Source: Nocardioidaceae bacterium
GTDB lineage: Bacteria > Actinomycetota > Actinomycetes > Propionibacteriales > Nocardioidaceae
Direction: 5' to 3'
Assembly (NCBI GenBank): GCA_025966335.1
Contig: JAICRS010000044.1
Location: forward strand, 1 to 16,006
DNA length: 16,006 bases
The notes beneath the pieces were generated by a model. That model saw only the letters and a list, made by a program, of their open reading frames with translations. It ran no database searches and was not told the DNA's origin. Numbering within the stretch: position 1 is the stretch's first letter; each line of letters opens with the position of its first letter. Both the position numbers and the translations under genes were made by a program. Shown here in pieces: positions 6,881 to 13,779 of this stretch.

Positions 6881-6896
6881 TCGAACACCTGTTCGA
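6881..6896. promoter_or_regulatory. LexA (SOS) box
   Basis: TCGAACACCTGTTCGA is a perfect match to the TCGAAC-N4-GTTCGA operator described for M. tuberculosis LexA. It is a 16-bp near-palindrome with 7-bp arms and a CC centre. It starts 21 bases upstream of the 123-aa gene (minus strand) and ends 60 bases before the ATG of the BTAD regulator (plus strand). Relative to the TAGGAT -10 candidate of the 123-aa gene it covers the -35/spacer area, the classic repression position. Relative to the regulator it would be centred near -67, where LexA repression is less likely. Confidence 0.8.
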
Positions 6897-6943
6897 CGAT
6901 CGGCGTTGTCCCGATCTGTCCCCCGCCCCGGTCGCCAGGCACC

Positions 6944-6955
6944 TATGCTCGGCGC
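6944..6955 (+). promoter_or_regulatory. Candidate -10 element for a leaderless BTAD regulator transcript
   Basis: TATGCT (6944-6949) fits the TANNNT -10 pattern and ends six bases before the ATG at 6956, so transcription would begin at or next to the start codon. No ribosome-binding site is visible before that ATG, which agrees with a leaderless message. No good -35 hexamer is seen at 16-18 bp spacing. Confidence 0.45.
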
Positions 6956-9900
6956 ATGCGGGTGGGAGTTCTGGGTGCCGCGGAGGTCTTCCGCGACGAG
7001 ACACCGGTCGATCTCGGCACCCGCAAGCAGCGCGCACTGCTCGCCGCCCTAGCCCTGCACCGCGGCCGCCCCGTCGCCGTCGACTCGATCATCGATCTGC
7101 TGTGGTCGGACCGACCCCCGGCGGGTGTGCAGGGCACCTTGCAGGGGTACGTCGCCGGGCTCCGACGTGCCCTGGAACCGGACCGGCGCGCTCGGTCAGC
7201 CGCCTCGGTGCTGGTGACCGTCGCACCCGGGTACGCCCTGCATCTTCCCGCTGCGGACCTCGACGCGGCCCGCTTCGACGAGGCGGTGGCACGGGCGCAC
7301 CATCGGCTGGCCCCGATGGCCCAGCTCGACCCGCGCGATGCCCTGTCGGCCGCGGAGCTGGAGGAGGTGCACGCCACCCTCGACAGCGCACTCGCGCTGT
7401 GGCGAGGCGTGCCCTACCAGGAGCTGGAGGATGCGCCGACCGCAGCGGCGGAGCGGGTCCGGCTGGAGGAGCTGCGGCTGCTCGCGCTCGAGGACCGTGC
7501 AGTCGCAGGCCTCGGACTGGGTCGGCACGCGACCGTTGCGGCCGAGCTGGAAGCGCTCACCGCAGCGCACCCGTTGCGGGAGCGGCTGTGGGCGCTTCGC
7601 GCGATGGCCCTGACCCGATCCGGCCGGCAGGCCGACGCCCTGGATGTGCTGCAACAGGTACGCCGGCTGCTCGCCGATGAGCTCGGTATCGAACCGGGGG
7701 CGGAGCTGCGCGCCCTGCAGACCGCGGTACTTCGTCAGGACCCGGTGCTGGAGTGGCATCCGGAGGAGGACCCGCACCCGGTGCACGTGCGGGCCCGCGT
7801 CCCCGACCAGCAGGACGGAGCCAAGGCGGCGCCGTGGCCGATGGTCGGCCGCGACGCCCAGCTCGACGCACTCACGGACCTGCTGGGCATCGCGGACAGC
7901 GGCACGCCGACGTTCGCCTCCCTGGTGGGGGATCCTGGTATCGGGAAGAGCCGGCTTGCGGCCGAGCTCGCCGAACGGGCACGCGCCCGGGGAGTCGCGG
8001 TGCTCGTCGGACGCTGCTCCCAGGACGAGGGCGCTCCCCCGCTCTGGCCGTGGGTCTCCGTGCTGGAGGGGCTCGGGCACGCCCTGCCGGGTGAGGTCGG
8101 TCACGAGGACGAGGGCTCTCGGTTCCGTTCCTGGGACCAGATCGTCCGGATCCTGCTGGACGAGGCTGCGAAGCGGACGTTGCTGGTCGTGCTCGACGAC
8201 CTCCACTGGGCGGATGTCTCCTCGCTGCGAGTGCTGCGATTGCTCGCTGAGAGCGCGACACGGGGCCGGCTGATGCTGCTAGGCACCTGGCGCAACCATC
8301 CCGAGCCGACCGGCGCCCTGGGGTCTGTCGCGGAGAGCCTGGCCCGGCGGCACGCGCTGCGGCTCGAGCTCGCCGGCCTGAGCCAGGACGAGGTGGCCCG
8401 GGTGGTGGAGGCGGTCGGGCGCACCGCTCCCAGCAGCGCCGAGGCACACACCCTGCTCTCGCGCACCGACGGCAACCCCTTCTTCCTGGTCGAGTATGCG
8501 CGACTGGCCGACGAACGAGGCAGTCTCAGTGCGCTGCTGGACGAGGCCCATCCACCCGCCGCCGTCAACGACGTACTCGGTCGGCGGCTCGAGCGCCTGC
8601 CGGAGGACACAGTGCGCGTGCTGCGGGCCGCCGCGGTGGCAGGGCGCGACTTCGACCTGCGCACCGTCGCCGACGCCACCGGTCTGAACGACGACCACGT
8701 GCTCGACCACCTCGACCCCGCGATCGAGGCCGGTCTGCTGCGCGACAAGGACGTGGAGCGGTTCCGGTTCGCCCACGCACTCGTACGGGACAGTGTCTAC
8801 ACAGCGATGTCGACCACGCGGCGCGCGCGACTGCACGCCAGGATCGCGGAGGCGCTTCAGGACCGTCCGGGACGAGAGGCCGAGCTGGCCCGGCACTGGC
8901 TTTCCGCCGGCCCTCGTCACGCCGCCCGCGGCTGGCGGGCAGCGAGGTCGGCGGCCGCTTCCGCGCGTAGGGTCTACGCCTACGAGGAAGCCGCCGACCT
9001 GCTCCGCGCGGCGTTGGCCGCGGTCGATCATGATCCGGAGGCCCGCGCGCGGGACCGGTACGACCTGCTCCTGGAGCTGGCCGCCGCTCTCCAGTGGGCA
9101 GGCGACTGGACCGGGCTGGGCGCGGTCACCCACGACGCGATCCGTGTTGCCGACGACATCGGTGACGTGGAGCTGTTGGCCCGGGCCGCGGTCACCACCA
9201 CCACCGGTGCGCTCTGGCAGGCGGCCGCACACGGCTTCGTGGACGAGGTGATCGCCTCCGCACTGCGCCGGGCGCTGGACCGGCTCCCGCCGGGGGACAG
9301 CCCGCTGCGCTGCAGGGTGATGCTCAGCCTCGCCGGCGAGATCTACTACGGCTCCAGCCCGGCCGAACGCGAGTCGCTGGTCGACGAGGGGCTGGCGATG
9401 GCCCGACGGATCGGTGACCCGGCCCTGCTGCTCACCGGCTGCCAGCTCGCGTTCAACGCGCTGTGGCGCAGCGCGACGGCCGAGCGTCGGCTCGCGCTCT
9501 CCGAGGAGGCGGTCGCGCTCGCCCGGGTCCACGGCGAACCGGCCGCGATGACCGCGCCGCTCGTCATGCTGGCCACGGTCACCGGGGAGCTCGGTCGAGT
9601 CGACGAGATGTGGGAGGCCGTCACCGAGGCGCGAGAGCTCGCGCAGGCTCACCGTCACGTCTACGCGCTGCTGGTGCTGGTCAGCCTGGAGATTCCCTGG
9701 TTGACGATGGCCGGTGACTTCGAAGCCGCCGAGCAGCGGCTGAACCAGATGCGTGAGCTCGGCGAGAAGATGTCGCTGGCGCAGTACGACGATGCTGTGG
9801 CCGGTGCGGCCATGGTGCTCCGGCTCCTGCAGGGGCGCGCAGCGGAGGTGGTCCCCCTGGCGATGGCCATGGACCAGGCCACGGCCTTGCCCACCACCGC

Positions 9901-10288
9901 AACGGTCCTGCTGTTCCTGCTCCGGGCCGGGATGGCGGACGAGGCCCGCGCGTTCTACGCCGGCCGCGAGATCGACCTTGAGGCCGACACCTGGTTCTCC
10001 ATGCTGGTCTGGGGAGCCTCCGCCGAGGACAGCCTGCATCTCGGGGACCGGGCACTGGCGGCTGCCGCCTACGGCCGGCTCGCCCCATTCGCGGGACGGG
10101 CCTGCACCGCCGGCTCCGGGGTCGCCCTCGGACCGGTCGACGCCTTCCTGGCGATGGCCGCGGCAACAACAGGCGACAGGGGGCGCGCCGCCCGGCACGC
10201 CGACGAAGCCCTCGCGCTGTGCGAGAAATGGGCCATCCCGCTGGCCGCAGCATGGTTGCGCGACCAGCGGGAGGCCTACTCCTTCTGA
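6956..10288 (+). CDS. Large AfsR/SARP-type regulator: winged helix, BTAD, AAA ATPase, TPR-like tail
   Basis: Predicted ATP-binding transcription regulator of 1110 aa. Residues 1-95 form an OmpR-type winged helix (VGVLGAAEVFRDE, DLGTRKQRALLAALALHRG, with a likely recognition helix near 60-73). Residues 100-262 are the bacterial transcriptional activation domain, closing with the hallmark DELGIEPGAELRALQ (241-255). An AAA/NTPase module follows from about 296, with Walker A GDPGIGKS (325-332, K331) and Walker B LLVVLDDLHWAD (409-420). The remainder, from about 650, is helical and Ala/Leu/Glu-rich, consistent with TPR-like repeats. There is no LuxR-type DNA-binding domain at the C-terminus, so binding must be through the N-terminal domain. 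Such proteins activate secondary-metabolite or stress genes through direct-repeat operators. It is divergent from the SOS-box gene and its stop lies one base from that of the convergent mmpL, its most likely local target. The ligand and regulon are unknown. Confidence 0.92.
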   Translation: MRVGVLGAAEVFRDETPVDLGTRKQRALLAALALHRGRPVAVDSIIDLLWSDRPPAGVQGTLQGYVAGLRRALEPDRRARSAASVLVTVAPGYALHLPAADLDAARFDEAVARAHHRLAPMAQLDPRDALSAAELEEVHATLDSALALWRGVPYQELEDAPTAAAERVRLEELRLLALEDRAVAGLGLGRHATVAAELEALTAAHPLRERLWALRAMALTRSGRQADALDVLQQVRRLLADELGIEPGAELRALQTAVLRQDPVLEWHPEEDPHPVHVRARVPDQQDGAKAAPWPMVGRDAQLDALTDLLGIADSGTPTFASLVGDPGIGKSRLAAELAERARARGVAVLVGRCSQDEGAPPLWPWVSVLEGLGHALPGEVGHEDEGSRFRSWDQIVRILLDEAAKRTLLVVLDDLHWADVSSLRVLRLLAESATRGRLMLLGTWRNHPEPTGALGSVAESLARRHALRLELAGLSQDEVARVVEAVGRTAPSSAEAHTLLSRTDGNPFFLVEYARLADERGSLSALLDEAHPPAAVNDVLGRRLERLPEDTVRVLRAAAVAGRDFDLRTVADATGLNDDHVLDHLDPAIEAGLLRDKDVERFRFAHALVRDSVYTAMSTTRRARLHARIAEALQDRPGREAELARHWLSAGPRHAARGWRAARSAAASARRVYAYEEAADLLRAALAAVDHDPEARARDRYDLLLELAAALQWAGDWTGLGAVTHDAIRVADDIGDVELLARAAVTTTTGALWQAAAHGFVDEVIASALRRALDRLPPGDSPLRCRVMLSLAGEIYYGSSPAERESLVDEGLAMARRIGDPALLLTGCQLAFNALWRSATAERRLALSEEAVALARVHGEPAAMTAPLVMLATVTGELGRVDEMWEAVTEARELAQAHRHVYALLVLVSLEIPWLTMAGDFEAAEQRLNQMRELGEKMSLAQYDDAVAGAAMVLRLLQGRAAEVVPLAMAMDQATALPTTATVLLFLLRAGMADEARAFYAGREIDLEADTWFSMLVWGASAEDSLHLGDRALAAAAYGRLAPFAGRACTAGSGVALGPVDAFLAMAAATTGDRGRAARHADEALALCEKWAIPLAAAWLRDQREAYSF

Positions 10289-10289
10289 C

Positions 10290-12449
10290 TCAGACCCCCG
10301 CCGGGACCCGGGCCTCGTCGTCACCGGCCACCGGCTCCGGTGTCGGCACGGCCGGTCCGTCGACCGAGACCTCGGCGTCGACGTGGGGCAGGAGACGGTC
10401 GAGCCAGCCGGGAAGCCACCAGTTCCGGTGGCCGAGCATGGCCATCGTCGCCGGCACCAGGACCATCCGGACCACGGTCGCGTCCAGCGCGATCGCGACG
10501 GCCATTCCGAAGCCGAGCATCTTGACCACCACATCGGCCTCGGTGGCGAAGCCGAGGAAGACGGCGACCATGATGGCGGCGGCCGCGGAGATCACCCGGC
10601 CGGTGGCCGACAGGCCGCGTACGACGCTCCCGCGGGCGTCCCCGGTGGCCTGCCAGTCCTCCCGGATCCGGGAGAGCAGGAACACCTCGTAGTCCATGGA
10701 CAGGCCGAAGAGGATCGCGAACATCAGGATCGGCACCCAGCTCGACACCGGCATCGCATGGTCGAGACCGAGCAGGTCGGTGGCCCAGCCCCACTGGAAG
10801 GCCGCGGTCACCACGCCGTACGCCGCGCCGATCGAGAGCAGGTTCATCACGGCTGCCTTGAGCGGGACGACGACGGAACGGAACACCATCGCCAGGAGCA
10901 GCACCGAGACACCGACAACGAAACCGATCACCAGCCAGATCCGCTCCGCGAGCATGTCGGCGATGTCCGCGAACAACGGCGTCATCCCGGTCAGCTCCGC
11001 GCCGCGCGGCAGCACGTCGGTCCGCAGCTGCTCGACCAGCGCACCGGTCCGTTCGTCGGTGGGCCCGTACTCCGGTTGTGCCTCCACGACGACGATCGCC
11101 CCGTCTGGCGATACCTGCGCCGGGCTGACAGCCGCGACGCCGGGGTGCTCTCCCAGCTCGGCAGCCATCGAGGCGACCCGCTCGTCGGAGACCTGCTCCC
11201 GGTCCACGACGACGGTGAACGGGCCGTTGGCGCCGGCCCCGAACTCCTCGGCCACCAGGTCGTAGGCCTGCCGGGTGGTCATGTCCTGGCTCTGGCTGCT
11301 CGCGTCCTGGGGCCACGTGCGCATCGCCAGGGTCGGCGCGGCCAAGGTCAGCATCAGGAGCACGGCGGCCAGCGCCCACGGCAGGGGACGGCGTCCGACC
11401 ATCGCAGCCCACCGAGCGGTGAACGGCTCACGCTCACGGACGGGGCGTTGCCGCCGGATCTTGCGCGGCAGCAGCCGCTGCCCGGCGAGGCCGGACAGCG
11501 CCGGGACCAAGGTCAGCGCGGCCGCCATCACCGCGACCACGGCGATCGCCGTGGCGAAGCCGAAGGAGGAGTAGACCGGCAGTCCGGCCAGCCGCAGACC
11601 CATGAGCGAGACCAGGACGGTGGCCGAGGCGAACACGACCGACCGGCCGGCCGTTGCGGCGGCACGCGCGGCGGCCTCACGCACGCCGTACCCCTGGCGC
11701 AGGTGCTCGACGTGACGGGTGACCAGCAGCAGCGCGTAGTCGATACCGACGCCGAGACCGACCATCGTGGCCACGGTCGGCGCCGCGGTGCTCACATCGG
11801 CGGCCGCCGCGAGCAGGCCGATGCCGGCGGTGCCCACGCCGAGGCCGACCAGGGCGATCACGACGGGCAGTCCGGAGCCGACCACGGAGCCGAACGCGAT
11901 GACGAGCAGCAGGAGTGCGACCACCACCCCGATCAGCTCGCCGCGGCCGTCCATCTCGGCGGTGGCGCTGCCGGGCAGCTCACCGCCGAGCTCGACCTGC
12001 AGGCCGGCGTCGACGGCTGGTGCGACCGCCTCTTCGAGCGGCCCGGTCTCGCCGGCCAGGTCGGGATGGGTCACCGGCACGTCGTACTGGACGGTGACGA
12101 GCGCGGTGTCACTGTCCGCGGACACCCGGGGCGGCAGCACGGCGGATACGTGGTCCATCCCGGACAGGTCCGCACGCATCGCCGCCAGCAGGTCCTCGGA
12201 CAAGGGCCGTCCCGTCGGGTCGTGCACGACGACCTGGGCGCTGGCGCCCGCCGCTGCCGGGGCATGGTCGCGGAGCATCTCGATCCCGGCCTGCGCGCGG
12301 GCGCCGGGAACGTCGTAGTCGTCCTGTGGCGTGCCACCGAAGGAGCCGGCGAGCGCGAACGCCACAGCTGCGACGAGAACCCAGGCGGAGATCGTCCGCC
12401 AGGGGTGGGCTGCGGCACTCCCGCCGAGCCGGTACAGGAAGCCTGACAT
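10290..12449 (-). CDS. MMPL/RND-family membrane exporter
   Basis: Predicted proton-driven RND-type exporter of 719 aa in the cytoplasmic membrane. It has the duplicated MMPL layout: TM1 (about 19-37), an outer loop domain (40-170), a block of TM helices (171-320), TM7 (355-376), a second loop domain (378-500) and a second TM block (503-672), then a hydrophilic tail. Both GxxxDY-type motifs of the family are present: GVGIDY (D237, Y238) and GLSMDY (D586, Y587), the sites linked to proton relay. The substrate cannot be told from sequence; relatives export lipids, siderophores or antibiotics. The ATG at 12449 is preceded by GGAG at 9 bases; an in-frame ATG 174 bases further out would overlap yjbQ and add a non-membrane, Arg/Ser/Pro-rich stretch, so I reject it. 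No periplasmic partner gene is adjacent. Upstream are three 11-bp direct repeats. Confidence 0.93.
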   Translation of the reverse strand: MSGFLYRLGGSAAAHPWRTISAWVLVAAVAFALAGSFGGTPQDDYDVPGARAQAGIEMLRDHAPAAAGASAQVVVHDPTGRPLSEDLLAAMRADLSGMDHVSAVLPPRVSADSDTALVTVQYDVPVTHPDLAGETGPLEEAVAPAVDAGLQVELGGELPGSATAEMDGRGELIGVVVALLLLVIAFGSVVGSGLPVVIALVGLGVGTAGIGLLAAAADVSTAAPTVATMVGLGVGIDYALLLVTRHVEHLRQGYGVREAAARAAATAGRSVVFASATVLVSLMGLRLAGLPVYSSFGFATAIAVVAVMAAALTLVPALSGLAGQRLLPRKIRRQRPVREREPFTARWAAMVGRRPLPWALAAVLLMLTLAAPTLAMRTWPQDASSQSQDMTTRQAYDLVAEEFGAGANGPFTVVVDREQVSDERVASMAAELGEHPGVAAVSPAQVSPDGAIVVVEAQPEYGPTDERTGALVEQLRTDVLPRGAELTGMTPLFADIADMLAERIWLVIGFVVGVSVLLLAMVFRSVVVPLKAAVMNLLSIGAAYGVVTAAFQWGWATDLLGLDHAMPVSSWVPILMFAILFGLSMDYEVFLLSRIREDWQATGDARGSVVRGLSATGRVISAAAAIMVAVFLGFATEADVVVKMLGFGMAVAIALDATVVRMVLVPATMAMLGHRNWWLPGWLDRLLPHVDAEVSVDGPAVPTPEPVAGDDEARVPAGV

Positions 12450-12513
12450 GGTCTGTTGTCTCCAGTCGTCGAAGGAACGAGACCAGAGTGCGGGTGACCG
12501 CTTCGACGGCTCT

Positions 12514-12546
12514 GGGGACCGACTGGGGGCCGACTTGGGATCGGCT
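12514..12546 (-). promoter_or_regulatory. Three tandem 11-bp direct repeats upstream of mmpL (candidate operator)
   Basis: Read on the plus strand the units are GGGGACCGACT, GGGGGCCGACT and TGGGATCGGCT. The first two agree at 10 of 11 positions; the third matches the first at 8 of 11. An 11-bp period is one helical turn and is the arrangement bound by OmpR-type winged helices of SARP/AfsR regulators. The array ends 64 bases before the mmpL ATG. No clear -10 element is visible downstream of it, so the promoter link is inferred. Confidence 0.4.
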
Positions 12547-12563
12547 GTGCAGCCGGGCGATCG

Positions 12564-12588
12564 GCGCCCGCGAGTGCGTCCCGGGCGC
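12564..12588 (-). terminator. GC-rich stem-loop just after yjbQ
   Basis: GCGCCCG and CGGGCGC form a perfect 7-bp stem with an 11-base loop, beginning only 3 bases after the yjbQ stop codon. There is no T-run, as is common for actinobacterial terminators. If it works, mmpL is transcribed separately from yjbQ. A second, smaller stem (CGGCT/AGCCG, 12542-12555) follows. Confidence 0.4.
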
Positions 12589-12591
12589 GGC

Positions 12592-12996
12592 TCAGCCAGG
12601 GAGGAACGAGAAGCGGACCTCACGGTCGGGGTTGTCGACGTTGAGGTCCACCAGGCAGATGCTCTGCCAGGTGCCGAGCTGGAGCCGGCCGCCGAGGACC
12701 GGAATGGTGGCGTACGGCGGCACCAGCGCGGGCATCACGTGGGAGCGGCCATGCCCGGGACTGCCGTGCTGATGGCGCCACCGGTCATCGGCGGGCAGCA
12801 GGTCCGCGAGCGCCGCGACCAGGTCGTCGTCACTGCCGGCCCCGGTCTCCAGGATCGCGATCCCCGCGGTGGCATGCGGCACGAACAGCTGCAGCAAGCC
12901 GTCCTGCTCGTCGGCCACGAACCCGGCACAGTCCCGGCTGATGTCGAGCACCACGTCGTCGCCGCCGGTGTGGAATCTCTTCGTCTCGCTGCGCAT
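12592..12996 (-). CDS. yjbQ: YjbQ / UPF0047 family protein
   Basis: Small cytoplasmic protein of 134 aa in the YjbQ family, often annotated as 'secondary thiamine-phosphate synthase' because some members show weak activity of that kind; the physiological role is not settled. Family features are VPHATAGIAILETG (39-52, with H41 and E50), a His-rich segment (75-86: H75, H77, H82, H86), IPVLGGRLQLGTWQ (98-111) and D117, which together form the usual metal-binding pocket. The region SHVMPALVPP replaces the more common AHL-x-S-L-x-G pattern, so this is a divergent branch. The ATG at 12996 has only a weak GGAA about ten bases upstream. It lies 45 bp downstream of the TauE/SafE gene on the same strand, so co-transcription is plausible. 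Confidence 0.87.
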   Translation of the reverse strand: MRSETKRFHTGGDDVVLDISRDCAGFVADEQDGLLQLFVPHATAGIAILETGAGSDDDLVAALADLLPADDRWRHQHGSPGHGRSHVMPALVPPYATIPVLGGRLQLGTWQSICLVDLNVDNPDREVRFSFLPG

Positions 12997-13010
12997 GGGA
13001 GCAGTGTTCC

Positions 13011-13022
13011 CCGGCGCGCCGG
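13011..13022. repeat. 12-bp perfect palindrome between the TauE/SafE gene and yjbQ
   Basis: CCGGCGCGCCGG is fully self-complementary and lies in the 45-bp gap. As RNA it could form only a 4-bp stem with a 4-base loop, so a terminator role is doubtful. A protein site or chance are both possible at this GC content. Confidence 0.3.
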
Positions 13023-13041
13023 ACGCAATCGTGGCGCCGCG

Positions 13042-13749
13042 TTAGAACAGCAGGCTCTTGACCAGGAGGGCGACGGCCGACAGTCCGCAGACCAGGAGCA
13101 CACCGCCGCGGATGTGGTGAGCCGGCACCACCCGGTGCATCAGCCGTGCGGCGATGAACCCGACAACCAGCGAGGGCACCAGAAGGAGCGCCAGGAACAT
13201 GGTGCTCGTCTCGAGCGCGCCGACCACACCGAGCCCGACCAGGCTGAACGCTGCACCGAACACGAAGTACACCGCCAGGGTGGACCGGATCTGGACCGGG
13301 TCCCGGTGCTGGTAGAGGATCGCGATCGGCGGCCCGCCGATCGACGTCGCGGTGCCGGTGATGCCGGAGGTGAAGCCGGCGGCGATCAGGGTCCCGCGCG
13401 TGACCGGGACGCGGACCGCCCGGATCGTGAGCAGCACGCTCACCAGCACCATCACCCCGACGACGATGCCCAGCTCGCGGGTGGAGACCCAGGTGACGAC
13501 GGCCACACCGACCGCAGTGCCGGGCATCCTGGCCGAAACGCTCCAGGCCAGGCCGGGCCAGTCGATCTGGTGGTGCTCACGGGCGAGGGTCACCATGGGC
13601 AGCAGGAAGGCCAACCACAGCATCAGGTCCGGCATCAGCTGGGGCGCGAAGAGGGTCACCACGGGTGCCGCGACCAGCCCGAGGCCGAGTCCGACCAGTC
13701 CCTGGACGGCGGCTCCCACGACAAGGGTGGCGGCCAGGACGGCCGCCAC
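13042..13749 (-). CDS. TauE/SafE-family (sulfite exporter-type) membrane permease
   Basis: Predicted membrane transporter of 235 aa with about seven or eight hydrophobic helices. The two family repeats are visible: QGLVGLGLGLVAAPVV (16-31) near the N-terminus and FTSGITGTATSIGGPPIAIL (125-144) in the second half. The family moves sulfite, sulfonates or other organic anions; nothing here indicates which. The start is probably the GTG at 13749, and it lacks a clear ribosome-binding site. The gene begins 30 bases after the acnA stop, in the same reading frame, with no other stop between them; translation may therefore depend on ribosomes finishing acnA. It is slightly shorter than typical members (about 250 aa). 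A later start is possible, but it would cut into the first helix. Confidence 0.87.
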   Translation of the reverse strand: MAAVLAATLVVGAAVQGLVGLGLGLVAAPVVTLFAPQLMPDLMLWLAFLLPMVTLAREHHQIDWPGLAWSVSARMPGTAVGVAVVTWVSTRELGIVVGVMVLVSVLLTIRAVRVPVTRGTLIAAGFTSGITGTATSIGGPPIAILYQHRDPVQIRSTLAVYFVFGAAFSLVGLGVVGALETSTMFLALLLVPSLVVGFIAARLMHRVVPAHHIRGGVLLVCGLSAVALLVKSLLF

Positions 13750-13779
13750 CCAGATGTCGATCCCGAGGATGATGTCGGG

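Noticed and set aside
8279..10534. A 751-codon minus-strand frame antisense to the BTAD regulator
   Set aside because: No recognisable domain, and it would overlap both the regulator and the end of mmpL.
9753..12446. An 897-codon plus-strand frame antisense to mmpL
   Set aside because: Composition is dominated by Arg, Gly, His and Asp, the usual mirror of hydrophobic codons; no motifs.
12450..12623. N-terminal extension of mmpL to an ATG at 12623
   Set aside because: It would overlap the end of yjbQ, adds an Arg/Pro/Ser-rich non-membrane segment, and the ATG at 12449 has a good ribosome-binding site directly before a typical MMPL N-terminus.
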